Source of the DNA: Scandinavium vulneris_A
GTDB lineage: Bacteria; Pseudomonadota; Gammaproteobacteria; Enterobacterales; Enterobacteriaceae
Reading direction: 5' to 3'
Length of the DNA stretch: 64,000 nucleotides
Assembly: GCA_046518185.1 (NCBI GenBank)
Contig: JBKGRZ010000003.1
Location: forward strand, 434,001-498,000
Position 1 is the first letter of the stretch. The number at the start of each line of letters is the position of its first letter. Of the stretch, positions 1 through 7,671 are shown in pieces. The notes below the pieces were generated by a model, which had not been told where the DNA came from, made no database searches, and saw only the letters and a list, made by a program, of their open reading frames with translations. Position numbers and translations under genes: made by a program.

Positions 1-1164
1 CGTGTAGTCGGTCATTTTGCCGCTGAGCTTCAGCTTCAGGTCATCCGCCTGATACTGTTTTTCGCCGGTGAATGGCCAATAAAGCTGTTTACTGAGCACT
101 TCGAGATTAAGCGGCAGTCCGGCTTCCGCCAGCTGCGCCTGGGCGCGAATACCCACATCTACCGGGCCGGAAAGATTGATCCCGACGTCGAGCTGCTTAC
201 GCACTTCGCCGCCAATCTTCATTTTGATTTTCTCGCCCTTCACCGGGTCGATGTTCAGGGTGCTGTTGAGGGTCAAATCGACCGGCCAGTTATCCTGTAA
301 TTTCGCGGTGCCGGTGGCATTGACCGTGCCCTGGCTCGAATCCACGTCCAGCGCGTCGAGCTTCATGTTGCCGTCGATGCTGCTGACTTTGAGCAGCAGC
401 TTATAGACGGTCAGGTCGGTGTCACCGGTCAGACGCAGTTGCTCCCCGCTAAATTCCTCTATGTTGAGGTTCAGCGGCAGATGCACATCGGTCATGGCGG
501 GCAGGATAGGCTGGGAGAAGAGATCTTTCATCGTCTCGCCAAGCGGTTTTTCATCCGGCTTCGGGTTGTCGATTTTCGGCTCAACCACCTGTTCCTGCGC
601 CACTTTCGCCACTTTTGGCAGCGCAATCAGCAGTCCTTGCAGCGAGGTTGGCCTGAGGGTCAGGTTTTTTTCCTGCCAGTGCAGGCCGGAGGTGAAATCC
701 ATCACCGATACCGTGGTGTCGTCAATTTTGATATTGACGTTGTTGAGCGCCACCCGGCTCAGGGTAATCGGATACGGCATTGAGAGGTTCAGCGGTCCGC
801 TGTCTTCCTCTTCAGGTGCGGGCGCTGACGGCGGCATTTTCTTGCTGTCGATCGCCACGTTGATGTTACTCAGCGACAAATCATTCACGCACAGGCTGCT
901 GTCCCACAGGCAGGCCGTTTTCACCGCCAGATGGAATTGCCCGGCATCGACCGCCACCCCTGGCTGTTCATAGCGCACGTTTTTGAGCGTTAAATCTTTC
1001 CAGCCCCCGACCACCTGGCCGATAGAGAGACCCGGCACCCAGCGATCGGCGGCCTTAAACAGCAGATGCAGGCCGCTGGTGGTGCCCACCAGGAACGCCA
1101 CCGTGCCCAACAGCAGGATGATAAACGCCAGCACGCCGAGGCTAATCTTCTTCCATAAACTCAT
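1..1164 (-). CDS. tamB: Translocation and assembly module subunit TamB, N-terminal part (gene runs off the window)
   Basis: The first 388 codons of TamB, an inner-membrane-anchored, largely beta-helical periplasmic protein. With TamA it bridges the two membranes and is implicated in outer-membrane protein assembly and phospholipid transport. The frame stays open from the ATG at 1164 to base 1. The start MSLWKKIS is followed by one hydrophobic segment at about residues 9-28, the uncleaved signal anchor, and then by sequence close to E. coli TamB. The start codon overlaps the tamA stop as ATGA, so the two genes are translationally coupled. The family is about 1,260 residues long, so roughly two thirds of the protein, including the C-terminal DUF490 region, lies outside the window. 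Confidence 0.96.
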   Translation of the reverse strand, partial: MSLWKKISLGVLAFIILLLGTVAFLVGTTSGLHLLFKAADRWVPGLSIGQVVGGWKDLTLKNVRYEQPGVAVDAGQFHLAVKTACLWDSSLCVNDLSLSNINVAIDSKKMPPSAPAPEEEDSGPLNLSMPYPITLSRVALNNVNIKIDDTTVSVMDFTSGLHWQEKNLTLRPTSLQGLLIALPKVAKVAQEQVVEPKIDNPKPDEKPLGETMKDLFSQPILPAMTDVHLPLNLNIEEFSGEQLRLTGDTDLTVYKLLLKVSSIDGNMKLDALDVDSSQGTVNATGTAKLQDNWPVDLTLNSTLNIDPVKGEKIKMKIGGEVRKQLDVGINLSGPVDVGIRAQAQLAEAGLPLNLEVLSKQLYWPFTGEKQYQADDLKLKLSGKMTDYT

Positions 1165-2894
1165 AATTCTGGCCCCAGACCGATATAGAACTGCACACCG
1201 TGCTCATCTTTGTCGCCGACCGGAACGGCTAAATCGAGTTTGATTGGCCCGACCGGAGATTGCCAGCGCACGCCGACCCCGGTCCCGGTTTTGAAATTAC
1301 TCTGGCTGAAATCATTCACCGCCTCGCCGCTGTCGACGAACACCGCGCCCCACCATTTGCCGGTCACGTTGTATTGATACTCGAGCGAGCCGGTCAGCAG
1401 GCGCGAGGCCCCGGTCAGCTTACCTTTATCATCCTTCGGCGAGATAGACTGGTATTTATAACCGCGAATGCTGCGATCGCCCCCGGCGAAGAAACGCAGG
1501 TCAGGTGGCACTTTGTCGAAGTCGCCGGTTTCAATCCAGCCGATGTTCCCACGCGCCACAAAGCGATGGCGGTCATAGAGGGTGCGAATCCAGGTGTTCT
1601 GCGCCTGGGCGACGACGAAGTCGACATCCGATCCCCAGGTGGTGTTCGACACATCCACCGAGTAGCGCTGTGAATCGCCCCAGGTTGGCATCAGCCCGCC
1701 GCGTGAACGGGTCCGGCTGATCATCACCCCCGGATAGAGCAGCATGGTGGTGTTAGTCACATCAGCCTGGGTAAAGTGAGACAGGCTCCAGCGCATGTTG
1801 ATGGCGCGCTGCCAGCCACTGGACAGATCCCAATAGCGCGACACGCCGAGGGTGGTGGAATCCGATTCGGTATCGTTCAGGTCGGTACGTTTAAAGCCGC
1901 CCTGCAACAGATAATATTGCTCCAGCGGGTTCTTGAGCAGCGGCACTTTGTAGCTGAAATCAAGCTGCTGTTCCGGCGCCGAAAGGCTCAGATCGGACGT
2001 CAGGCTGTGGCCGTAGGAGTTGATCCACGGCTTGTTCCATGAGGCTTTTACCCGTGGGCCCACGTCGGTTGAATAGCCAACCCCGGTTTCGACGGTGTTT
2101 TGGGTGCGCGGAGACACCACGCCCTCCAGCGGCAATACCTTGGTTTTTCGCGCTTTATCAAACTCGGGGGCCACTACCACTGAGTTAAACCAGCCCGTCG
2201 CCGAGAGGCGGCGGTTCAGTTCCGCCAAATCGTCGGAGGTGTAGTAATCCCCCTCTTTGAACGGGATCAGGTTTTGCAGGTAACGATCCTGGATCTGCGA
2301 ACCCTGGAAGGTTACCGGGCCGAAGCGATAGCGCTCGCCGCTGTCGTAGTCGATATCCCAGAACGCCTGATGGCGCTCCAGCGAGACGCCCAGCTGGCTC
2401 TTTTTAAATTCGCTGTCGAAGTAGCCTTTGCGCAGCGACACGCCGGTCAGATCTTTTTTGAAGCCGTCGTAATCCGCGTGGTTGAGAATGGTCCCAATCG
2501 CCGGACGGGTCTTCAGTAAATCCAGATAGTCGCGGTCGGTACGGGCTCCGCCGCGTAAAATCACATCCGTCCCGCCAATCTTCACCGGGACACCGGGCGT
2601 GACGTGTGCCAGCAACACCTGACGGCCTTTGACTGGCGGCGGTTTGAGTTCGAATTCAATCGTTGGTTCGTAGTAGCCCAGCGCTTTGAGCCCTTCCCGG
2701 ATAGCATCATCTACACGCGCACGGAAGCGACGATCCGGCGTCACCTCATCGCCCTGAATGGTCGATAGCTGCGCACGGACGTTTTTCTGTAGCTCACCCG
2801 AGAGTCCTTCGACCTGCAAGCGGATGTTTGCTGCTTCGGCAACCCCGCTGACCAACAAAAGGCTGGCCCAACATAACTGGCGAATTTGTGGCAC
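1161..2894 (-). CDS. tamA: Outer-membrane Omp85-family protein TamA
   Basis: TamA is the outer-membrane half of the TAM complex, made of three N-terminal POTRA domains and a C-terminal 16-strand beta-barrel. I place the start at the GTG at 2894, which follows a GGGAG ribosome binding site and gives 577 residues, the E. coli length. An upstream in-frame extension to 2951 lacks support. The signal peptide ends at about AEA/AN (residue 22). The barrel half carries the Omp85 signature around GGDRSIRGYKY, and the protein ends in YIGLGPEL, as barrel proteins typically end in an aromatic-rich strand. It is transcribed ahead of tamB and divergently from msrA. Confidence 0.96.
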   Translation of the reverse strand: MPQIRQLCWASLLLVSGVAEAANIRLQVEGLSGELQKNVRAQLSTIQGDEVTPDRRFRARVDDAIREGLKALGYYEPTIEFELKPPPVKGRQVLLAHVTPGVPVKIGGTDVILRGGARTDRDYLDLLKTRPAIGTILNHADYDGFKKDLTGVSLRKGYFDSEFKKSQLGVSLERHQAFWDIDYDSGERYRFGPVTFQGSQIQDRYLQNLIPFKEGDYYTSDDLAELNRRLSATGWFNSVVVAPEFDKARKTKVLPLEGVVSPRTQNTVETGVGYSTDVGPRVKASWNKPWINSYGHSLTSDLSLSAPEQQLDFSYKVPLLKNPLEQYYLLQGGFKRTDLNDTESDSTTLGVSRYWDLSSGWQRAINMRWSLSHFTQADVTNTTMLLYPGVMISRTRSRGGLMPTWGDSQRYSVDVSNTTWGSDVDFVVAQAQNTWIRTLYDRHRFVARGNIGWIETGDFDKVPPDLRFFAGGDRSIRGYKYQSISPKDDKGKLTGASRLLTGSLEYQYNVTGKWWGAVFVDSGEAVNDFSQSNFKTGTGVGVRWQSPVGPIKLDLAVPVGDKDEHGVQFYIGLGPEL

Positions 2895-3106
2895 GTTTTC
2901 TCCCAAATATCCTTGTTTCCACCCCGTCAGGAAACGCAATAGCCGATCCACGGCTTAACAAAATTTCAACACTACCGGTTGAAAAAAAGACGTTCACCTC
3001 AATATTTCTTATGTTTAAATCTAGACCTATTCACCGCCTTTATTGTCAACAAAGACAGGCGCTGTGACAACCTTAACCCCAATTTCATTTATCCGGAGGC
3101 CAAACC

Positions 3107-3745
3107 GTGAGTTTATTCGATAAAAAACACGTAGTTGCTCAAGCGGATGCGCTGCCCGGTCGTAATACACCGATGCCTGTCGCCACCCTGCACGCCGTTA
3201 ATGACCATTCGATGACCAACGTTCCCGAAGGTATGGAAGTGGCGCTGTTCGCGATGGGCTGCTTCTGGGGCGTTGAACGTCTGTTCTGGCAGCTGCCGGG
3301 GGTGTACAGCACCGCGGCGGGCTACACCGGCGGCTACACGCCGAATCCAACCTATCGCGAAGTATGTTCCGGCCAGACCGGCCATGCCGAAGCGGTGCGC
3401 GTGGTTTATGATCCGTCGGTGATAAGCTACGACCAGTTGTTACAGGTATTCTGGGAAAATCACGACCCGGCTCAGGGCATGCGCCAGGGTAACGATCAGG
3501 GCACGCAGTATCGTTCCGCGATTTATCCATTAACGCCGGAGCAGGATCAGGCGGCCCGCGCCAGCGCTGAACGTTACCAGTCCGCAATGCGTGAAGCCAA
3601 TGACGATCGTACCATCACCACTGAAATCGCCACCGCAAAACCGTTCTACTATGCGGAAGACGACCACCAGCAGTATCTGCACAAAAACCCGTACGGCTAT
3701 TGCGGTATCGGCGGGATTGGCGTGTGTTTACCGCCGCAGCCATAA
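3107..3745 (+). CDS. msrA: Peptide-methionine (S)-S-oxide reductase MsrA
   Basis: Cytosolic repair enzyme that reduces the S epimer of methionine sulfoxide, free or in proteins, using thioredoxin. At 212 residues it matches the E. coli enzyme in length. The catalytic GCFWG motif is present with Cys52, and the two recycling cysteines are seen near the C-terminus (Cys199 and Cys207 in YCGIGGIGVC). Translation starts at a GTG preceded by CCGGAGG. The gene is divergent from tamA, as in E. coli. In K-12 the next gene is ytfL; here about 9 kb of accessory genes intervene. Confidence 0.97.
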   Translation: MSLFDKKHVVAQADALPGRNTPMPVATLHAVNDHSMTNVPEGMEVALFAMGCFWGVERLFWQLPGVYSTAAGYTGGYTPNPTYREVCSGQTGHAEAVRVVYDPSVISYDQLLQVFWENHDPAQGMRQGNDQGTQYRSAIYPLTPEQDQAARASAERYQSAMREANDDRTITTEIATAKPFYYAEDDHQQYLHKNPYGYCGIGGIGVCLPPQP

Positions 3746-3756
3746 AGGCCGTTTAA

Positions 3757-3783
3757 CGTGTACGCCGTCTTATTGCGTACACG
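3757..3783. terminator. Perfect 9-bp stem-loop between convergent msrA and the fic gene
   Basis: CGTGTACGC at 3757-3765 pairs perfectly with GCGTACACG at 3775-3783 across a 9-nt loop. It ends just before the fic stop codon at 3785. There is no long T run on either side, so it may be a weak bidirectional terminator or an mRNA 3'-end stabiliser rather than a strong intrinsic terminator. Confidence 0.55.
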
Positions 3784-3784
3784 A

Positions 3785-5167
3785 TTACCAATCCTGTGCA
3801 GACGGTTGTTGGCCCTTATTCCCACGCCACTTTTTCAATTCCTGCAGACTCTTAGGGGAAAGGTAAACATTGCCTTTCCCCTCTTTCATTGAACGCATCA
3901 ACCCCAATTCTGTCAGCTTTTTCAGATCGTCCCTGGCCGTGTTGTCAGAGACGTTCATCTGCTGCGCGACTTCGGCTGCCGTAAATATCACCCCAGGGTT
4001 TTGAATGGCGGTTGTGGCCAGCGCAAGTTGGCGGGTATTGACGTTGTCGGCAAGGCCAGTGCTGTACAACCAGTTCGCCAATTCACCCCGCGTCTTCAAT
4101 AAATCCTTAATGTAATCGGTATAGTCTTTGACGGCCCTTGAGACGATTTCACACTGGTAATCAACAAAATAGGTCAAATCCAGCTCATCGGTTTCGGTAT
4201 AAAGATAGGCTCTCACATATTTAGCCGGTGCATTCTTCAATAACTTACTGATGGAAATATAACGGAAAGCACTGTAGCCGCATTTGAGCATATACCAGTA
4301 AAACAGCGCGCGGGCAGTACGCCCATTTCCATCCCTAAAGGGGTGGAGATAACCGATCATGAAATGAATAATCGCCGCTTTAACCAGAGGGTGAAGATAG
4401 CTTTCATCTTCGGCCGTTTCATGCGGGGTATTAATAAAGGCGCAAAGCTGCTTCAGCGCGGGTTCCAGATACTCGGCTGCAAGCGGGGTATGCAGAATAT
4501 TTTGCTCATGATCGACCACCACAACATCGTCTGTCGTTCGACGTAATTCACCGGGGGAGTATCTATTATCATCAATGCCCCCCACCGCGACGCTCTGCAA
4601 ATGCAGGATCTCTTTAACATCAAACGGCCCGGCTCCCCGTTCTGAGACATATTGCATCATGCGATAATTCCCCATGATCATCTTCTCGCTGTCATCCCGG
4701 GGATGACGACCTAACTTGATCATTTCCAGCGCAACACGGCTGGTGGTTGCTGCCCCCTCCAGCTGGCTTGACGCAATCGACTCCGCCGCCGTCAGTTCAG
4801 TCATCAGATAGTTATCAGCATTAAATTTCTCATGCCGTTCCGACTCCGCCGCGGAAGAGGTAAGGCGATCGACTATCGAGCACGATTTCTGCATCACCGA
4901 GGTGATATTGATTTTGGGCGTCGGGGAGAGGAGTTGGGCGTCCCCCTCCATTTTAAGATCCAGCCATTTTGCTGACAGCATTCTGGCAAAATGCAGGCCC
5001 AACCAAAGCTCATCGAGCGCCTGCGTAGACGCTACCCGATGCCGGAGCTGATCGTAATGAAGGTATTTCGCGCCTGAGACCTTTTGGTCTAGCGCAAGCT
5101 TTGCGGCACTGGAGAGGGTAATGCCTTGCTTCGCTTCCAAGGGTGATGGCGGTTTGACAACCTTCAT
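3785..5167 (-). CDS. Fic family protein with N-terminal inhibitory helix and C-terminal winged helix
   Basis: A 460-residue Fic-domain protein, presumably an AMP/NMP-transferase acting on an unknown target. The core motif is canonical: HPFRDGNGRTAR at residues 275-286, with catalytic His275 and the phosphate-binding GNGR. Ahead of it, SSQLEG at 133-138 fits the (S/T)xxxE(G/N) autoinhibitory motif, making this a class II (self-inhibited, single-chain) Fic protein. Residues about 385-440 form a predicted winged helix (AEVAQQMNVSDNTARDDLKK). No separate antitoxin gene is seen. It lies convergent to msrA and just downstream of a LacI-family gene. The perfect inverted repeat at its start suggests self-regulation, which is inference. 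Confidence 0.9.
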   Translation of the reverse strand: MKVVKPPSPLEAKQGITLSSAAKLALDQKVSGAKYLHYDQLRHRVASTQALDELWLGLHFARMLSAKWLDLKMEGDAQLLSPTPKINITSVMQKSCSIVDRLTSSAAESERHEKFNADNYLMTELTAAESIASSQLEGAATTSRVALEMIKLGRHPRDDSEKMIMGNYRMMQYVSERGAGPFDVKEILHLQSVAVGGIDDNRYSPGELRRTTDDVVVVDHEQNILHTPLAAEYLEPALKQLCAFINTPHETAEDESYLHPLVKAAIIHFMIGYLHPFRDGNGRTARALFYWYMLKCGYSAFRYISISKLLKNAPAKYVRAYLYTETDELDLTYFVDYQCEIVSRAVKDYTDYIKDLLKTRGELANWLYSTGLADNVNTRQLALATTAIQNPGVIFTAAEVAQQMNVSDNTARDDLKKLTELGLMRSMKEGKGNVYLSPKSLQELKKWRGNKGQQPSAQDW

Positions 5168-5168
5168 G

Positions 5169-5202
5169 CTTCATCTCAATTTATATCAATATTGAGATGA
5201 AG
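5169..5202 (-). promoter_or_regulatory. Perfect 12-bp-arm palindrome over the fic ribosome binding site
   Basis: CTTCATCTCAAT (5169-5180) and ATTGAGATGAAG (5191-5202) are exact reverse complements separated by 10 bp, starting one base upstream of the fic ATG at 5167-5165. On the coding strand the arm next to the start contains the GAGATGAAG stretch that must serve as ribosome binding site. The element could be a protein operator, perhaps for the protein's own winged helix, or an mRNA hairpin hiding the binding site. Confidence 0.7.
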
Positions 5203-5255
5203 ATAGATATTGCTCAAAGAAAATACAAGCAAAACGTCATCTGCTCGCCTGACCC

Positions 5256-6314
5256 TTAGCTCTCTATCGCCACGCGGCCAGTGTGTCGCGTGGTGTTACT
5301 CACCGTTCCGCCCTCCTGCAATTTCCCCTGGAGCAACACGTTCAGCACCGAGGTGCCTTGCCGGTTAAGCCTGTTTTGCAGCAAATGCACCGCTTCTACT
5401 CCCAGTTCCCGACACGGCACCGTCACGCTGGTGATAGGTTTTGCCAACTCATTTTCCAACCGCCAGTGAAAATCAGTGGTGATAAGCGAGATGTCTTCCG
5501 GGACGCGTAACCCGTAGCGCGCCAGCACCTTCTGCACGCCAAGGGTCATATTGGTGCTACCGGGAAAAATCACCTGCGGCCACTGGTCAGGCGGCGTTTC
5601 CTCCAGCCATTTTGCTAACGCCAGTTCGGATTCTTCCGCGCTAAAGCCCTCGGTGACAATCACGTCCCGCTGGGCGTTGAACGGCACATGGTAGCGGCGA
5701 TAGGCTTCCTTGATGCCATCCAGGCGGGCATACAGCGTTTCACGGCGCAGGGTGGTCAGACACAGGACACGGCGGTGGCCCTGCTCAAAGAGATACCGCA
5801 TGGCGTTAAAGCCGATGGCCCGGTGATCGGGCGATACCGCATCCAGTAATCGCTCTTTATCATTGGTATTAATTAATACGCAGGGTTTATTTAGGGTCGT
5901 CGCCAGTTTAAACACGGTTGAATCATCAGTTCCAATGATAATTATCGCGTTTATATTCTTATTATTGGCCTTTTCGAGGAAAACCTTAATATCGGCATCC
6001 TGCTCTTCCAGCCCGCAAAATGTGAGATATACGTCATGCGGCTCTATCGCATCGGCAATTCCACGAGTCACTTCCTGGTAAAAAATATCGCCACGCGCCG
6101 TGAAGGTTCTCGACGGGGCAAATACCGCAATCCCATTAATCAGCAGCCGTCCGGTGGCCATTTCGTCCAGTACCCCGAGCTTTCTGGCGCAGCGAACAAT
6201 CGACTCCCGCGCCTTTTCACTGGTATACGACTTGCCGCTCAACACCCGGGAAACGGTGCTGACCGAGTAGCCCGTTTCCGTCGCAATTTGGTCCATTTTA
6301 AGCTTGCCGGACAT
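5256..6314 (-). CDS. LacI-family transcriptional regulator of the adjacent oxidoreductase cluster
   Basis: A 352-residue LacI/GalR-type repressor. The N-terminal helix-turn-helix reads MDQIATETGYSVSTVSRVLSG (in two stretches, residues about 7-27), followed by a periplasmic-binding-protein-like effector domain. I place the start at the ATG at 6314, preceded by GAGAGAGG at good spacing; an extension to 6362 lacks a binding site. It is divergent from the four-oxidoreductase operon, the usual arrangement for a local sugar-responsive repressor. The effector is unknown. The perfect CRP core overlaps its ribosome binding site region, so catabolite control of the regulator itself is possible. Confidence 0.9.
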   Translation of the reverse strand: MSGKLKMDQIATETGYSVSTVSRVLSGKSYTSEKARESIVRCARKLGVLDEMATGRLLINGIAVFAPSRTFTARGDIFYQEVTRGIADAIEPHDVYLTFCGLEEQDADIKVFLEKANNKNINAIIIIGTDDSTVFKLATTLNKPCVLINTNDKERLLDAVSPDHRAIGFNAMRYLFEQGHRRVLCLTTLRRETLYARLDGIKEAYRRYHVPFNAQRDVIVTEGFSAEESELALAKWLEETPPDQWPQVIFPGSTNMTLGVQKVLARYGLRVPEDISLITTDFHWRLENELAKPITSVTVPCRELGVEAVHLLQNRLNRQGTSVLNVLLQGKLQEGGTVSNTTRHTGRVAIES

Positions 6315-6316
6315 TG

Positions 6317-6332
6317 TGTGACCTCTCTCACA
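6317..6332. promoter_or_regulatory. CRP (catabolite activator) binding site, perfect core
   Basis: TGTGA-CCTCTC-TCACA matches both half-sites of the CRP consensus TGTGA-N6-TCACA without mismatch, and the flanking ATTG/ATCA continue the symmetry. It lies 3 bp upstream of the regulator ATG and about 180 bp upstream of the first oxidoreductase gene. That position could serve activation of the divergent operon and repression of the regulator gene. Confidence 0.7.
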
Positions 6333-6340
6333 ATCAATAT

Positions 6341-6356
6341 CTGCAAATTTTTGCAG
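6341..6356. promoter_or_regulatory. 16-bp palindrome, candidate operator of the LacI-type regulator
   Basis: CTGCAAA-TT-TTTGCAG is a perfect 7-bp-arm palindrome in the divergent region between the regulator gene and the oxidoreductase operon, 8 bp from the CRP site. Even, short-spacer palindromes of this size are typical of LacI-family operators, although the usual central CG is absent here. No second copy was found in the intergenic region. Confidence 0.55.
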
Positions 6357-6382
6357 ACACAATAGGATGATTTTAAAACAGA

Positions 6383-6410
6383 TTTATCCCACGCACTGAA
6401 ATTTGATAAT
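6383..6410 (+). promoter_or_regulatory. Weak candidate sigma-70 promoter for the oxidoreductase operon
   Basis: TTTATC (6383-6388), a 16-bp spacer and GATAAT (6405-6410) form a poor -35 with a good -10. A transcript starting near 6417 would place the CRP site centre about 92 bp upstream, in phase with known class I positions. The promoter is inferred from motif match only. Confidence 0.3.
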
Positions 6411-6470
6411 TAGCCTGCGAGCATTCTCACAAATTCCTTTTGTCTGGGTGCGTCGTTGTTCCTATTTTCG

Positions 6471-6498
6471 CCTTATTCCTGATGAACGATGAATAAGG
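6471..6498 (+). promoter_or_regulatory. Inverted repeat that embeds the SD of the first oxidoreductase gene
   Basis: CCTTATTC (6471-6478) and GAATAAGG (6491-6498) are perfect reverse complements with a 12-nt loop. The downstream arm contains the AAGG ribosome binding site of the ATG at 6505. It may act as an operator or as a translation-limiting mRNA hairpin. Confidence 0.5.
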
Positions 6499-6504
6499 TG
6501 TGAC

Positions 6505-7659
6505 ATGGATAAGATACGTTTTGGCATTATTGGTGTGGGTAATATCGGTACCGTTCATGCGCGTTATTTGCTGGCAGGCACGGTAAAAGAAGCGCAGCTG
6601 ACGGCCGTTTGCGACAGTGACGAAAAAAAGCACGACGCCATTCGGCATATTGTTGGCGAAAAAGTGGAAATTTTCAGCCATGCCCAGGACCTGCTGCAAA
6701 GTGGGCTGATCGATGCGGTGATCGTAGCCACCCCGCATTACGCCCATCCTGAACTGTCGATGCTGGCGATGCGCCACGGGATCCATACCCTGTGCGAAAA
6801 ACCGGCGGGCGTGTACACCGCGCAGGTGCAGGAGATGAACGCCTGCGCACGCGAGTGTGATGTGGTGTTTGGCATCATGTACAACCAACGCCCGAATCCG
6901 CTGTATCAGAAAGTAAAAGATCTGATCGACAGCGGTGAACTCGGAGAAATCCGTCGCTCCAACTGGATAATTACCAACTGGTATCGTTCACAAAGCTATT
7001 ACAACTCCGGCGGCTGGCGCGCCACCTGGAAAGGGGAAGGCGGCGGCGTACTGCTCAATCAGGACCCACATCAGCTCGATCTTTGGCAGTGGCTGGTCGG
7101 AATGCCGGTGCGCGTGCGCGCCTTCTGCCAGTTCGGTAAACACCGCCAGATAGAAGTTGAAGACGAAGTCACCGCCTATGCCGAGTACGCCAACGGCGCA
7201 ACCGGGGTATTCATCACCACCGTGGCGGAAACACCGGGCACCAACCGCCTGGAAATCGCCGGTACACGCGGAAAAGTAGTGGTAGAAGAAGGCCGCTTAC
7301 GCTACTGGCGGCTGCGGGAATCTGAAGACGCGTTCAACGCCCGCTGGCAGAACGGCTTCGGTGAACCGGAGTGCTGGGAAGTCACTATTCCTGTCGCCGC
7401 TGAATGCAGCGAACATCATGTGATCACCACCAATTTCTGTGCCGCCGTGTTGCGCGGCGAACCGCTGATCGCCCCCGGTCTGGAAGGCATTCGCGGCCTG
7501 ACCCTTTCCAACGCTATGCACCTTTCCACCTGGACCGACGGCTGGGTCGACCTGCCATTCGATGAACAGCGCTTCAAGCAGCTGCTCGACGAACGCATCA
7601 CCGCCTCGGTGGATAAACAGGTCGAGAGCCGCATTCTCGACGCGTCCGGCACCTGGTAA
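6505..7659 (+). CDS. Gfo/Idh/MocA family oxidoreductase, cluster gene 1
   Basis: A 384-residue NAD(P)-dependent oxidoreductase of the Gfo/Idh/MocA type, a family acting mostly on sugars, glycosides and inositols. The Rossmann glycine motif GVGNIG is at residues 10-15 and the catalytic-lysine motif CEKP at 97-100. The substrate-domain signature LNQDPHQLD at 184-192 has the conserved His189 and Asp192. It is the first gene of a five-gene operon and is followed 12 bp later by the second oxidoreductase, which has its own AGGAGG. All catalytic residues look intact. The substrate cannot be read from sequence; a sugar or glycoside is likely given the co-transcribed GPH symporter. Confidence 0.92.
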   Translation: MDKIRFGIIGVGNIGTVHARYLLAGTVKEAQLTAVCDSDEKKHDAIRHIVGEKVEIFSHAQDLLQSGLIDAVIVATPHYAHPELSMLAMRHGIHTLCEKPAGVYTAQVQEMNACARECDVVFGIMYNQRPNPLYQKVKDLIDSGELGEIRRSNWIITNWYRSQSYYNSGGWRATWKGEGGGVLLNQDPHQLDLWQWLVGMPVRVRAFCQFGKHRQIEVEDEVTAYAEYANGATGVFITTVAETPGTNRLEIAGTRGKVVVEEGRLRYWRLRESEDAFNARWQNGFGEPECWEVTIPVAAECSEHHVITTNFCAAVLRGEPLIAPGLEGIRGLTLSNAMHLSTWTDGWVDLPFDEQRFKQLLDERITASVDKQVESRILDASGTW

Positions 7660-7671
7660 GCAGGAGGCATC

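Noticed and set aside
176..1243. Plus-strand open frames over tamB and tamA
   Set aside because: They are antisense shadows of two well-conserved minus-strand genes, with no ribosome binding sites or recognisable domains.
2895..2997. Upstream extension of TamA and a 67-residue minus-strand frame over its start
   Set aside because: The GTG at 2894 has a GGGAG site and gives the exact E. coli length with a proper signal peptide; the extension would place the signal peptide inside the protein.
3785..5167. Two-gene Fic/antitoxin toxin module
   Set aside because: No small antitoxin gene flanks the Fic gene; the inhibitory motif is within the same chain.
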